64,000 nucleotides of DNA from Paenibacillus kyungheensis (GTDB lineage Bacteria > Bacillota > Bacilli > Paenibacillales > Paenibacillaceae). Both the position numbers and the translations under genes were made by a program. Below are positions 7,686 through 16,481 of the stretch, piece after piece. The notes under the pieces are model-generated. The model was not told where the DNA came from. It did not search any database and saw only the letters and a list, made by a program, of their open reading frames with translations. The stretch spans positions 1,836,001 through 1,900,000 of the forward strand of contig NZ_CP117416.1 in NCBI RefSeq assembly GCF_028606985.1, written 5' to 3'. Position 1 is the first letter of the stretch, and each line of letters begins with the position of its first letter.

Positions 7686-8222
7686 ATGAAAAAAATTCAC
7701 CCGGGACGATTTTTGAAATTAAATATGATTCGCCTGCTTCGCTTAAAAAAAGGAGCACATCAAGTAGCTATTGGTTTTTCTGTAGGATTATTCCCGAGTT
7801 GGTATCCGCTGATAGGGATCGGTCCCATATTGTCATTAGGATTAACGCGTTTGTTCAAAGGAGCTATGCCAGCAGCGATTTTTGCTGCTTCATTGGATTC
7901 TTTTGTCTGGCCCTTAACATTTTTTCTTAATTATCATACAGGGCATTTTTTAGTGACATTATGGCGTTCTTCCAGTCTTCCTGCTAGTATGCCTAAGATT
8001 GATATTCCAGACTGGCCTGAAGATTATATGCAACCGATACACCAGTCTCATCATTGGCGTGATGCAGGGGTTGATTTTATTACAGGAGCTGCTGTAAACA
8101 GTGTTATTTTTGCAATTATTATTTATATTGTGATCAAATGGGTGATGTTAAAGTATCGTATACCGTTACTGCGTAGACTTCGAGGTAAAAAAGTTCATCC
8201 TTCTGCTTCACAAAAGGACTAA
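7686..8222 (+). CDS. DUF2062 membrane protein
   Basis: A 178-residue protein resembling DUF2062: a basic N-terminus (L-R-L-L-R-L-K-K-G), then a G-F-S-V-G-L-F-P-S-W-Y-P hydrophobic hairpin, a second membrane segment with F-K-G-A-M-P-A-A, a polar middle, and a final membrane helix followed by a basic tail. Function of the family is unknown; some members sit beside lipid or exopolysaccharide glycosyltransferases. GGAGGT ends only 4 bases before ATG 7686, which is tight; a TTG at 7674 in frame overlaps that site and is unlikely. No operon partner is close. Confidence 0.75.
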   Translation: MKKIHPGRFLKLNMIRLLRLKKGAHQVAIGFSVGLFPSWYPLIGIGPILSLGLTRLFKGAMPAAIFAASLDSFVWPLTFFLNYHTGHFLVTLWRSSSLPASMPKIDIPDWPEDYMQPIHQSHHWRDAGVDFITGAAVNSVIFAIIIYIVIKWVMLKYRIPLLRRLRGKKVHPSASQKD

Positions 8223-8318
8223 TCTGGGGTAATACTATATATTCCACTATTTTCACAACACTATTATACTCAAAGATTAATCTATTCGAACCCGTATTAT
8301 TCAGAAGGAGGAACACAT

Positions 8319-9404
8319 GTGAATTTTGGAGCCCGCATGCTCAAAACCGGAATTGCGGTTACGCTTGCTTTATACATTAGCTCCTGGCTTAATCTGACGC
8401 CACCGGTAATTGCTGCTGTTGCTGCTATTTTTGCGATGCAGCCATCGATTTACCGCTCTTTCCGTTATTTTCTGGATCAGATTCAGACCAATACATTAGG
8501 AGCCATACTAGCACTACTTGGAGGAATGTTTTTCTCTAACGAGCCGATTGCGATTGGCTTAATGTGTGTTGTGGTGATTATGATTTGTTTGCGTCTCAAA
8601 ATGGGAGATACGATTGGCCTGACATTAGTTACTGTTATTTCGGTAATGGAAGCTTCAGGTCAATGGCAATTTGCGCTTAATCGTTTTTCACTCAGTATTA
8701 TTGGTATCGTATCTGCCTTTTTAATTAATATACTGGTTGCACCACCTAAGCCATTAGAACAATTTAAAGGGCAGATTGAGAATACATTTGCTAAGTTATC
8801 TTTGCTTTTACGGACAGCGGTTTCAGATGAAATCAAAGAGTCTGTGTTTCGCGAAGAAAAAAAAGCACTGGAAAATTCGATTCAGTCGTTAAGCGATAAG
8901 TACAATCTGATGGAAGAAGAACTCAAAAAATTAAAACGAGCTTCATTCAGTCGTCATCGACACATTGTAGTGAACAAACAAATGCTAACAGCGCTTAGGA
9001 AGGGAGTAGATGTGCTAACTGCTATAGAGCAACATTATTTTCAAGCAGAACGTACTCCGCAGTTAGATGATTATTTCGATAATCATTTGGAACAATTAAT
9101 TAAGTTCCATGAGCATATTTTGCTGAAGCTGGATAATAAGATCAAAAATGATGGCCATGAGGCTGAAGAAGTAGAACAAGCAAACGATCAATTTTTGGAT
9201 ACAATGATTGATCGCTATCAAGAAAATTTTAGCGGTGTTCTAAGGTTGTCTATTGTAGCCGCTGTGATGTATGATTATGGCTATCAATTAGAACGCCTTA
9301 ATCGCTTAGTAGATCATACCAGTTCTAAACATGATACAGTTGAAAAAGAAAACGAAGAGAAACAGGAACGCAGAAATTTTCCGACTTGGCCTTGGAAGCA
9401 ATAA
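8319..9404 (+). CDS. Aromatic acid exporter family protein (ArAE_1/YgaE-like)
   Basis: A 361-residue integral membrane protein. The N-terminal ~145 residues form about five to six membrane helices with the P-V-I-A-A-V-A-A-I-F-A-M-Q-P-S-I motif typical of aromatic acid exporter domain 1. Residues 150-330 are cytosolic and coiled-coil rich. The family is related to AaeB/FUSC efflux proteins; transport is inferred from the family. The start is GTG 8319, well spaced from AAGGAGG; an ATG two bases earlier is immediately followed by TGA and cannot be the start. A MarR regulator follows after 44 bases and may control it. Confidence 0.8.
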   Translation: MNFGARMLKTGIAVTLALYISSWLNLTPPVIAAVAAIFAMQPSIYRSFRYFLDQIQTNTLGAILALLGGMFFSNEPIAIGLMCVVVIMICLRLKMGDTIGLTLVTVISVMEASGQWQFALNRFSLSIIGIVSAFLINILVAPPKPLEQFKGQIENTFAKLSLLLRTAVSDEIKESVFREEKKALENSIQSLSDKYNLMEEELKKLKRASFSRHRHIVVNKQMLTALRKGVDVLTAIEQHYFQAERTPQLDDYFDNHLEQLIKFHEHILLKLDNKIKNDGHEAEEVEQANDQFLDTMIDRYQENFSGVLRLSIVAAVMYDYGYQLERLNRLVDHTSSKHDTVEKENEEKQERRNFPTWPWKQ

Positions 9405-9448
9405 TACCCAAGTCGATACATCGAAGATGACTGTTTAAAAGGAGACTT

Positions 9449-9895
9449 ATGGGAATGACGAATATCCCCTACACATTAGAGAACTCAATTGGTTACAAAC
9501 TTTCTATTGCTACACGTCTTGCACACAATCGCTTAAATCAATATTTTCGTGATGGTGGCTATCCGGTTACACATGAACAATGGATTTTGATTTCATTTTT
9601 GTGGAGACGGGACGGGCAGACACAGAATCGTCTTGCACGTCTGTCTCGCAAAGATCAACCCAGTGTATCAAGGTTGATCGATAATATGATCAAACGCGGG
9701 ATGGTGGTACGTGTTCCTCATCCTGATGATCGCCGTACCAATCTTATCTATTTGACGGATTATTGCCGTAGTATTGTAGATGATCTCGGTGATAAAGCTA
9801 GTCAAACGATCGAAGATGTATTTAATGGATTTACTGTAGAAGAGCGCAATATAACGATTAAAATGCTTGATCGTATTATCGATAACTTGGATTAA
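9449..9895 (+). CDS. MarR family transcriptional regulator
   Basis: A 148-residue winged-helix regulator. The recognition region reads L-A-R-L-S-R-K-D-Q-P-S-V-S-R-L-I-D-N-M followed by the wing P-H-P-D-D-R-R-T-N-L-I-Y-L-T, the MarR signature. No Cys is positioned as in OhrR. Starts at 9449 and 9455 are both possible after AAAAGGAG; the second has better spacing. Its position after the exporter-like gene and before a copper-type Cys-rich protein suggests control of one of these neighbours, but no operator was recognised. Confidence 0.88.
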   Translation: MGMTNIPYTLENSIGYKLSIATRLAHNRLNQYFRDGGYPVTHEQWILISFLWRRDGQTQNRLARLSRKDQPSVSRLIDNMIKRGMVVRVPHPDDRRTNLIYLTDYCRSIVDDLGDKASQTIEDVFNGFTVEERNITIKMLDRIIDNLD

Positions 9896-9975
9896 TTCCG
9901 TTTGTTTTGTATTAAGGTTCTCTATTTTGGTTAAATGACAAGTAGAGCTAAACTTAATACCAAGGAGGAATTAAC

Positions 9976-10308
9976 ATGATATCTGTAGAGGAAAGACAAA
10001 AGTGTCTAGAAGCTTGTCTGGAATGTATGGAAGCTTGTAATCAATGTTATACCGCTTGTCTGGAAGAAAAACATTTGGATATGATGCGAGGCTGTTTGCG
10101 ACTTGATCGTGAATGTGCAGACATATGTGCATATGCTGCCAAAGCTATAACTTCGCAAAGTCCTTATATGCAACAAATTTGTGCTCTATGTGCGCAAATC
10201 TGTGAAGATTGTGCTCAAGAATGTGCCAAACATGATCATGACCATTGTCAACGTTGTGCCGAAGCCTGCCGTCACTGCGCTGAAGCTTGTCGGAGTATGG
10301 CTGCATGA
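9976..10308 (+). CDS. Four-helix bundle Cys-rich protein (DUF326, copper-storage-like)
   Basis: A 110-residue cytosolic protein dominated by C-x2-C and C-x3-C repeats along predicted helices (C-L-E-A-C-L-E-C-M-E-A-C-N-Q-C and later C-A-E-A-C-R-H-C-A-E-A-C). This is the DUF326/Csp-like pattern, in which Cys residues line the core of a four-helix bundle and bind many Cu(I) ions. An H-D-H-D-H segment precedes the last helix. No signal peptide, so more like cytosolic Csp3 than Csp1. AAGGAGG is well spaced from ATG 9976. Copper binding is inferred from the family. Confidence 0.85.
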   Translation: MISVEERQKCLEACLECMEACNQCYTACLEEKHLDMMRGCLRLDRECADICAYAAKAITSQSPYMQQICALCAQICEDCAQECAKHDHDHCQRCAEACRHCAEACRSMAA

Positions 10309-10338
10309 CAAACGATTGTCATACTAAATATGTACAAG

Positions 10339-10364
10339 AAGGAGAGAGCGATTCTCTCCTTTTT
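10339..10364 (+). terminator. Rho-independent terminator
   Basis: AAGGAGAGA pairs with TCTCTCCTT, followed by TTTT. Confidence 0.75.
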
Positions 10365-10515
10365 GCGTTGCTTTGTCAACGATAATCCTTATAAAGATGA
10401 CATGATAAATAATGAAAAATAGTAGATTTATTTGTAACGAGTGAAGATTAATTATACAATATAGAATATGAGCTAGAAGATGAATCAGGAATTATACCGA
10501 AGTGCGACACGAAGT

Positions 10516-10560
10516 CGCCGACAAAAAACAGGTTCCATCATACCTGCTTATTTGTCGGCG
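10516..10560 (+). other. Strong hairpin in leader of methionine aminopeptidase gene
   Basis: CGCCGACAAA (10516-10525) pairs perfectly with TTTGTCGGCG (10551-10560); inside it CAGGT pairs with ACCTG. It ends 33 bases before the ATG at 10594 and has no T-run. It looks like a structured 5' untranslated leader or a palindromic DNA site rather than a terminator. Confidence 0.6.
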
Positions 10561-10593
10561 TTTCCTGACGTTTACGACAAAGGAGAAAAAGAT

Positions 10594-11337
10594 ATGATTG
10601 CTAAAACAGAACAAGATATCGAAGGATTAAAAAAAATAGGTAAAGTGGTCGCGATTATTCGTGATGAATTGAAAGAAATGACCAAACCAGGAATGCGTAC
10701 GATCGATCTAGATCTGCATGCGGCTAAGTTATTTGAACAACATGGTGCATTATCAGGTCCTAAAGTGACTTATGATTTCCCTGGATTTACTTGTATTAGT
10801 GTAAATGAAGAAGTGGCTCATGGTATTCCAGGCGATCGAATTATTCAAGAAGGCGATCTAGTCAATGTAGATGTATCTGCTTCATTAGATGGATACTTTG
10901 CAGACACAGGTGTATCATTTGTAGTTGGTAACGGTGATCCCAAATTAACTCAGCTATGTGAAGCTTCTATTTTGGCATTTGAAGCAGGAGCACAGAAAAT
11001 TCGTGCAGGTTCCAAGCGAAGCAATGCAGGTAAAGCTACTTATAATACAGCCAAAAAATTAGGATTCACTATCATCACTAATCTAACAGGACATGGTATC
11101 GGGAAATCGCTACACGATGATCCTGAATATATTTTGAGTTATTACGATCCTACCGATAACGGATTATGGAAAGAAGGAATGGTTATTGCTTACGAACCTT
11201 TCGTATCTACCAAAGCCGAAGAAGTAGCGGAAGGTAATGATGGCTGGACACTCAAAACAGATGATGGTAGCTTTGTAGCTCAATATGAGCATACGATGAT
11301 TATTACCAAAGGCGAGCCTATTATTTTGACTAAATAA
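10594..11337 (+). CDS. map: Methionine aminopeptidase type I
   Basis: A 247-residue cytosolic M24 peptidase that removes the initiator Met from new proteins. Metal and catalytic residues are visible in order: V-A-H-G-I-P (His), V-D-V-S-A-S-L-D-G-Y-F-A-D-T-G (two Asp), G-H-G-I-G (His), A-Y-E-P-F (Glu) and Y-E-H-T-M (Glu). It is closest to the YflG-type second MetAP of Bacillus. ATG 10594 follows AAAGGAG; an open frame extends upstream to 10480 but crosses the strong leader hairpin and adds residues absent from the family, so I reject it. Confidence 0.93.
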   Translation: MIAKTEQDIEGLKKIGKVVAIIRDELKEMTKPGMRTIDLDLHAAKLFEQHGALSGPKVTYDFPGFTCISVNEEVAHGIPGDRIIQEGDLVNVDVSASLDGYFADTGVSFVVGNGDPKLTQLCEASILAFEAGAQKIRAGSKRSNAGKATYNTAKKLGFTIITNLTGHGIGKSLHDDPEYILSYYDPTDNGLWKEGMVIAYEPFVSTKAEEVAEGNDGWTLKTDDGSFVAQYEHTMIITKGEPIILTK

Positions 11338-11366
11338 AAAAAGATATACATGCAATCATCAAAAAA

Positions 11367-11400
11367 AGCCGCATTGCTGGATAATTCCAGACATGCGGCT
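11367..11400. terminator. Hairpin downstream of map
   Basis: AGCCGCAT pairs with ATGCGGCT, with inner CTGG/CCAG. The plus-strand T-run is weak (TTTGGTATTT); the minus-strand side has seven T. Confidence 0.55.
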
Positions 11401-11568
11401 TTGGTATTTGCAATTTGTAATAGATGAGCGTACAATAAAATTTGGTCTGCAAAAGAGCATAAATATTCCAAAATTATCAATATAGATTTAACATAACATA
11501 ATTAATATATATTGTCAAATTTATAATTGCATAGAATGTGTAGACATAGACAAAGGAGATGATCCAGT

Positions 11569-13926
11569 ATGGCAATAGATGATCAGGATTGGAAAGATGA
11601 ACAAGCACGAGTAGATGATGTAACAACCAAAATCAATCGAAAAATGGCTGTGCTTGAACAAGAAGTTGGAGCGGCGCGTGGCGATGTTGTCGGTATGCGT
11701 AAAGACTTCTGGGATGAAGTGACAGTTAACTTCAGTGAGCCGGATGATGTAGGAGAAACTTCAACCAGTCTACGACAGCAATCACAGGTATTGACCGAGA
11801 TTGAATTGGCTCACAAACGTTCGAGTCTGACTTTAGATAAATTACGTCGTTTATCAGGTTCTCCTTATTTTGGACGGATCGATTTTAAAGAAGTCGGTGA
11901 ACCTGCAACAGATCATATTTATTTAGGAATTGGTTCTTTTTTAGATGATGATGAAGAGACATTTTTGATCTATGATTGGCGTGCTCCGGTATCGAGTCTT
12001 TATTACGATGGAGCACCGGGCCCTGCTTCTTATCGGACACCTGTCGGAAATATCGAAGGAAATATGGAGTTAAAACGTCAGTTTGTCATTCGTGATGCGA
12101 AGATCGATGTGTTGTTCGATACAGGGGTTACAATCGGTGATGAATTGTTACAGCAAGTGCTTAGTCATACCGCAGATAACCAAATGAAAAATATCGTAGC
12201 CACTATTCAAAAAGAACAAAATAGTGTTATTCGTAACGATCGTAGTCGTCTATTGGTTGTACAAGGTGCAGCAGGAAGCGGCAAAACGTCAGCAGCGTTA
12301 CAACGTGTAGCTTACTTACTGTATCGTTATCGGGATAGCTTACGTGCCGATCAGATGGTACTCTTTTCCCCGAACTCGATGTTTAATAGTTATGTCTCGA
12401 CCGTATTGCCAGAGCTTGGTGAAGAGAATATGTTACAGACTACATTTCAGGCGTATCTAGAACGTCGTATCGGCAGAGAATTTGATCTGGAAGATGTCTT
12501 TTCACAAATGGAATACTTGTTAGCCTGGAGAGACGATCTGGAGCATGATGCACGAGTGCAAGGGATTCGTTACAAGTCATCTGCAACTTATCTCAAAGCC
12601 ATTCGCCGTTATACCGAGCTATTATTAACAGAAGGCATGGTATTCCGTCCGATTCGTTTTCAAGGTAAAGATATCGTAACCCGTCAACAGATGCTAGATA
12701 AGTTCTATGGATTTGATTCGGCCGTCAAATTAGGGAATCGGATCGAATTAATGCGTGATTGGTTGCTTAAAGAAGTCAGTCTATTTGGACGCAAAGAGCG
12801 TAAAGAAGCATGGGTAGAAGAACAAGTACAGTTGATGAGTACGGATGATTATCATCGTGCTTATACGATGATGCGTCGTAAGCAAAAAGGGAAAATGCCT
12901 TCTTTTGATGATTTTCAATTAGAAGCAGAATTAGCAGCACGTATGGTTGTCAATGATTGGCTCAAACCGTTACGCAAATGGGTCAAACGACTTCGTTTTG
13001 CAGATATCAAAGCGGTCTATCGTAAAATGTTTACCGATGAAGTATTATTTGCCAAAATCAATAATGGTGTATTGCCTGAAGGTTGGGAAGATTTTGCAAG
13101 GCAAACAGTTAGCCGGCTTGATCAAGGAGAATTGGGATATGAAGACGCAACACCATATCTGTATCTCAAAGAACAATTGCAAGGATTCCGTTCTAATCAT
13201 GCGATTAAGCATGTGATTGTCGATGAAGTACAAGATTATTCACCGTTCCAGTTGGAATTTATGAAGCGATTATTCCCGCGTGCGCGAATGACTGCTTTGG
13301 GTGATCTGAATCAAGCGATTTACAGCCATAATTCGGTGTTTGATGAAGAAGATCCATTGTTAGAATTGTATGGTAAAGAAAATAGCGAAATTATTCGTTT
13401 GACCCGTAGTTATCGTTCCACATATGAAATTGTAGACTTTACACGAGGGATGATGAAAGGCGGAGAGCATATTATTCCGTTTAATCGCCGCGGAGATAAG
13501 CCGCAAGTGTCGCTATATGATGATCGTGAATCGATGCATAACGATATTATTCGAGATATTCATGGGCTGCAACAGCAAGGTTATCAGTATACAGCGATTA
13601 TTTGTAAAACAGAAAGTGAATGTGAAGAAGCTTATCAAGTGCTCAAAGAACAGATCACATTGCGCAAAATTACTAAAAACACACCTGCTTTTGAAAAAGG
13701 AACAGTTATTATTCCTGCTTATCTTGCCAAAGGTGTAGAATTTGACGCTGTTGTATTATATGATGCTTCCAGCCAACAATATCATCGTGAAGCAGAGCGC
13801 AAATTATTCTATACAGCATGTACGCGGGCGATGCATTTGTTACATTTATATGCTATTGATGAAGTGACTCCATTTATTACGGGTATGGACGAAGAGCGAT
13901 ATGTATTGAATGATCATCGTGGTTGA
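11569..13926 (+). CDS. helD: RNA polymerase recycling motor ATPase HelD
   Basis: A 785-residue UvrD/Rep-type superfamily 1 protein. An N-terminal coiled-coil arm (residues 1-60) precedes Walker A G-A-A-G-S-G-K-T-S near 230-240. Walker B is V-D-E-V-Q-D-Y near 550, and the late T-C-T-R-A-M-H motif VI closes the motor. Length and architecture match Bacillota HelD, which binds RNA polymerase and removes it from stalled or terminated complexes. ATG 11569 follows AAAGGAGATG. Stands alone between an A+T-rich promoter region and a terminator. Confidence 0.92.
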   Translation: MAIDDQDWKDEQARVDDVTTKINRKMAVLEQEVGAARGDVVGMRKDFWDEVTVNFSEPDDVGETSTSLRQQSQVLTEIELAHKRSSLTLDKLRRLSGSPYFGRIDFKEVGEPATDHIYLGIGSFLDDDEETFLIYDWRAPVSSLYYDGAPGPASYRTPVGNIEGNMELKRQFVIRDAKIDVLFDTGVTIGDELLQQVLSHTADNQMKNIVATIQKEQNSVIRNDRSRLLVVQGAAGSGKTSAALQRVAYLLYRYRDSLRADQMVLFSPNSMFNSYVSTVLPELGEENMLQTTFQAYLERRIGREFDLEDVFSQMEYLLAWRDDLEHDARVQGIRYKSSATYLKAIRRYTELLLTEGMVFRPIRFQGKDIVTRQQMLDKFYGFDSAVKLGNRIELMRDWLLKEVSLFGRKERKEAWVEEQVQLMSTDDYHRAYTMMRRKQKGKMPSFDDFQLEAELAARMVVNDWLKPLRKWVKRLRFADIKAVYRKMFTDEVLFAKINNGVLPEGWEDFARQTVSRLDQGELGYEDATPYLYLKEQLQGFRSNHAIKHVIVDEVQDYSPFQLEFMKRLFPRARMTALGDLNQAIYSHNSVFDEEDPLLELYGKENSEIIRLTRSYRSTYEIVDFTRGMMKGGEHIIPFNRRGDKPQVSLYDDRESMHNDIIRDIHGLQQQGYQYTAIICKTESECEEAYQVLKEQITLRKITKNTPAFEKGTVIIPAYLAKGVEFDAVVLYDASSQQYHREAERKLFYTACTRAMHLLHLYAIDEVTPFITGMDEERYVLNDHRG

Positions 13927-13992
13927 GTCCACATAGATCACAATATCCAAGTCGTTCACTAAGAATACATTGAAATAACTATGAAATACGCT

Positions 13993-14037
13993 AAGGAGGA
14001 CATCAGTAGAACTTTACTGTTGTTCTCCTTTTTTTAT
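13993..14037 (+). terminator. Rho-independent terminator of helD
   Basis: AAGGAGGA pairs with TTCTCCTT with an inner CAGTA/TACTG stem, followed by seven T. Confidence 0.82.
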
Positions 14038-14061
14038 AGGTAATCCTGCTGTTATCATATA

Positions 14062-14994
14062 TTATTCCAGACTGCTTTTTTGTAATTCAGTAATCAATGA
14101 ATTAGAGACACCATTGGTCTGTTTGCGATATTGAGAAGGCGTAGAGCCCCGGTGTTGCTTGAATACAGAAATAAAGTAACTCAAGCTATCAAATCCGACT
14201 TCAAGAGAGATATCAACAATTTTGCGATCACTGCTTTCTAGTAATCGGCAAGCTTGTTGCGTCCGATAGCGATTGATATAATCGATCGGGCTTTTTTGAG
14301 TTAAACTTTTGAAAAAGCGACAAAAATGTCCTTCGCTCATATTGATTTGTTCTGCTAATTCTCGCAAACGCAGCGGTTGCTGGTAGTGATCATGAATATG
14401 ACCGAGTACTGTTTTGAGCCGTTCTACTTTATCACTTGGAGCGGGCAGAGGAGTGACTTGAGTATCCATATGTTCAATCATTTGAGCAAAAAGAAGATAA
14501 AGATAAGCTTTGGTAGTCAGTTCACAAGTCGCTGTCTGTTGCTCATTGATATCGACAATCGCAGTCAATAATTTCAACACTTCTTGTTCCCAGACTTCTT
14601 GTCCACGAATATGCACAGGCAATACCATTTGCTTGCGTAACAACGGATCTATAAATCGTGCTTGTACCATGTCATACCCTGCACTATTTAACAAAGACAT
14701 ACTGAAAACGGTCGCTACAAAGCTACAGGATTCATGTTCCATCTGATATGCTGTATGAATCTCACCGCTATTCACAAATACCGCTTCACCTGCATGCACT
14801 TCATAAGGAATCGTACCGATCTGAAACAACGCTCTTCCTTGCGTCACCAAAATCAATTCAGGTTCTTCATGCCAGTGACATTCTAGCACTGTCTCTTCTT
14901 CAATATCATCCATCCGATACACACTCACCGGATACATCAGACTCCCGTGAATCCGATCTTCTTTTAACTCTTCGCGCAACTGCTCCTGAATCAT
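14062..14994 (-). CDS. AraC family transcriptional regulator with N-terminal cupin
   Basis: A 310-residue regulator. Residues about 25-110 form an AraC-type cupin sensor (E-C-H-W-H-E-E-P-E-L and A-G-E-A-V-F-V-N-S-G-E-I-H motifs). Residues about 190-290 carry two helix-turn-helix units, ending with the signature D-I-S-L-E-V-G-F-D-S-L-S-Y-F-I-S-V-F-K-Q. Such proteins sense sugars or related ligands. AAGGCGGTG precedes ATG 14994. The GH31 alpha-xylosidase gene lies beyond the nuclease-like island and is a conceivable target, but the island separates them; this link is inference. Confidence 0.9.
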   Translation of the reverse strand: MIQEQLREELKEDRIHGSLMYPVSVYRMDDIEEETVLECHWHEEPELILVTQGRALFQIGTIPYEVHAGEAVFVNSGEIHTAYQMEHESCSFVATVFSMSLLNSAGYDMVQARFIDPLLRKQMVLPVHIRGQEVWEQEVLKLLTAIVDINEQQTATCELTTKAYLYLLFAQMIEHMDTQVTPLPAPSDKVERLKTVLGHIHDHYQQPLRLRELAEQINMSEGHFCRFFKSLTQKSPIDYINRYRTQQACRLLESSDRKIVDISLEVGFDSLSYFISVFKQHRGSTPSQYRKQTNGVSNSLITELQKSSLE

Positions 14995-15030
14995 CCAATC
15001 ACCGCCTTAAATCATATAATATTGTGCAAT

Positions 15031-15122
15031 GGAGCGACTTAACGCTCCGTAAATGGATTATTCTTACGATCGCTGTTGCGAGCTAATCTCTTTTATTCCC
15101 GCTCTGCGGTAGAGATTAGCTC
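15031..15122. repeat. Palindrome cluster between araC-type gene and island
   Basis: Two hairpins lie in tandem: GGAGCG/CGCTCC (15031-15048) and an 11-bp perfect stem GAGCTAATCTC/GAGATTAGCTC (15080-15122). Neither has a T-run. They look like intergenic REP-like repeats; copy number cannot be judged from one window. Confidence 0.5.
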
Positions 15123-15123
15123 A

Positions 15124-15149
15124 CAAAGGCGAACGCTTCGCTTCTCCAG
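15124..15149 (+). repeat. Left inverted repeat of nuclease-like island
   Basis: The 26-base sequence starting CAAAGGCGA and ending CCAG matches the reverse complement of 16294-16319 at 22 of 26 positions. It also contains its own small hairpin (GCGAA/TTCGC). It lies 32 bases beyond the stop of the 15182 gene. Confidence 0.65.
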
Positions 15150-15181
15150 AACCATTCCATCTGCTCCGCTGTAGAAAGTGG

Positions 15182-16207
15182 TCATTCAAATAAAGGGATA
15201 TCTCTAAAGGTCAAAACTTCATCAATTGGAACACCAGCTTTGATAATATCGACTAACTCTTCAAAACGAGGGCTTATATACAAAACATTTTTATAACTAG
15301 ATACTAGCGTATGATCTAATCTATGCGTAGATAGGATACCTGCAATTTTATGAGAGTATTCTTCCTTAAAAAAGAAACCGTCTGTATCTCTTCTGATTTT
15401 AATTAAATTATTATTAAAATCATAAATTTCTTCTCCGTAAGCTGCTTGAGAGAAATCTATCTCATCAAACTCATTAGCTTCTGTAACAATCAAATTAATA
15501 TTTTTATTGTCATTATCAGTTTCAAAAGCACCTATAGCTTTTTCAAGATTTCCTTTTATTTGTTCAGAACTTTCTTCGGTTATATCTATCATTGATAGGT
15601 CACTAGAAGTACCTAAAGTTAGATTATTTAAGTTTTTCTTATTTGGTGGGAATAAACTAAATTGTAATTTTTCATCTATTTTAGAAGGATAACAATACAT
15701 CTCATTATCTTTGAAAGAAGATATATTTGAATTCAAATAGCTAATAAATTCAGGTATATCTACTTTTTTAAAACGTATACTATTATGGATTGTTATATAT
15801 TTATTAATTTTAATATGAGTTAATTCATTTTTAAAATAACTTATCAATTTGTTTTGTATATTATCTCTTTTACTAATAGATAAACTTTTCATTTGGATAG
15901 AATACTTAATGTTAGATTTTGTATATACGAAATCAACTGGTCTGTTACTCTCTGAAGGTTCGTATTGAATGTTAATACCAGAATTATAGTTAATCAATTG
16001 CGTAAGAAAATTATGTTCTGCTATAGCAGCAAGAAATGTATTCTTTTTTACAGCATTTGATGAAAGGTGAAGATTCATTTCAGATAATCCATGATTATCT
16101 ATAAATGTAATCTGGTCTTGAAGAGCTTTTATTGCTTCATCATCACTATACACTTTATTAGCAATCAACATCTCTCTTGCCGATTTCATTTTTTTGTTCT
16201 TATTCAC
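15182..16207 (-). CDS. Unknown protein with possible PD-(D/E)XK nuclease motif
   Basis: Not a recognised family. A 341-residue soluble protein, rich in Asn, Ile and Lys and by eye much more A+T-rich than its neighbours. Residues 60-107 give a nuclease-like series: A-E64-H-N-F-L in a helix, then P-V-D92-F-V-Y and I-Q105-M-K107, the D-(x12)-Q-x-K spacing of Mrr/PD-(D/E)XK-type nucleases. The C-terminal 130 residues have no motif I know. The start is GTG 16207 after a weak GGTGGTGGG; ATG 16189 is possible. It stands alone, bounded by inverted repeats, with no methyltransferase near. Acquired defence or homing-type nuclease is my inference only. Confidence 0.45.
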   Translation of the reverse strand: MNKNKKMKSAREMLIANKVYSDDEAIKALQDQITFIDNHGLSEMNLHLSSNAVKKNTFLAAIAEHNFLTQLINYNSGINIQYEPSESNRPVDFVYTKSNIKYSIQMKSLSISKRDNIQNKLISYFKNELTHIKINKYITIHNSIRFKKVDIPEFISYLNSNISSFKDNEMYCYPSKIDEKLQFSLFPPNKKNLNNLTLGTSSDLSMIDITEESSEQIKGNLEKAIGAFETDNDNKNINLIVTEANEFDEIDFSQAAYGEEIYDFNNNLIKIRRDTDGFFFKEEYSHKIAGILSTHRLDHTLVSSYKNVLYISPRFEELVDIIKAGVPIDEVLTFRDIPLFE

Positions 16208-16293
16208 TTGCTACCCACCACCCTATTGAAATTTCCTGCATTCTTTTGAGAAGCGGATGATCTACTACCACGAGCGGAGGGAAGGAGGAGGTG

Positions 16294-16319
16294 CTGAAAG
16301 AGCGAAGCGCTCGCCTTTG
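16294..16319 (-). repeat. Right inverted repeat of nuclease-like island
   Basis: Reverse complement matches 15124-15149 at 22 of 26 positions. Similarity fades outward of the island gene but continues in weaker form toward it (a shared CTCCGCT block). Confidence 0.65.
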
Positions 16320-16481
16320 AAGAAAAATGCCAACTGCTTGAGCAGTTATTCAAGGCATTTTCCTTCAACAGCGACGACAAGCACCGCCTTCTTCACGCAG
16401 CAACCCCCATCAAAGATCCCCCACCCCTCACCAAATCAGCCAAAGATCAATATCCTTACACATATGATCAAAATAAAAGAA

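Noticed and set aside
8317-8322. ATG-TGA start-stop overlapping the exporter gene start
   Set aside because: Could be a minimal upstream frame, but the overlapping GTG with a good ribosome binding site explains the region; chance is likely.
10480-10593. 38-residue N-terminal extension of methionine aminopeptidase
   Set aside because: It crosses a strong leader hairpin, has no ribosome binding site at 10480, and the family begins at the ATG at 10594, which has AAAGGAG.
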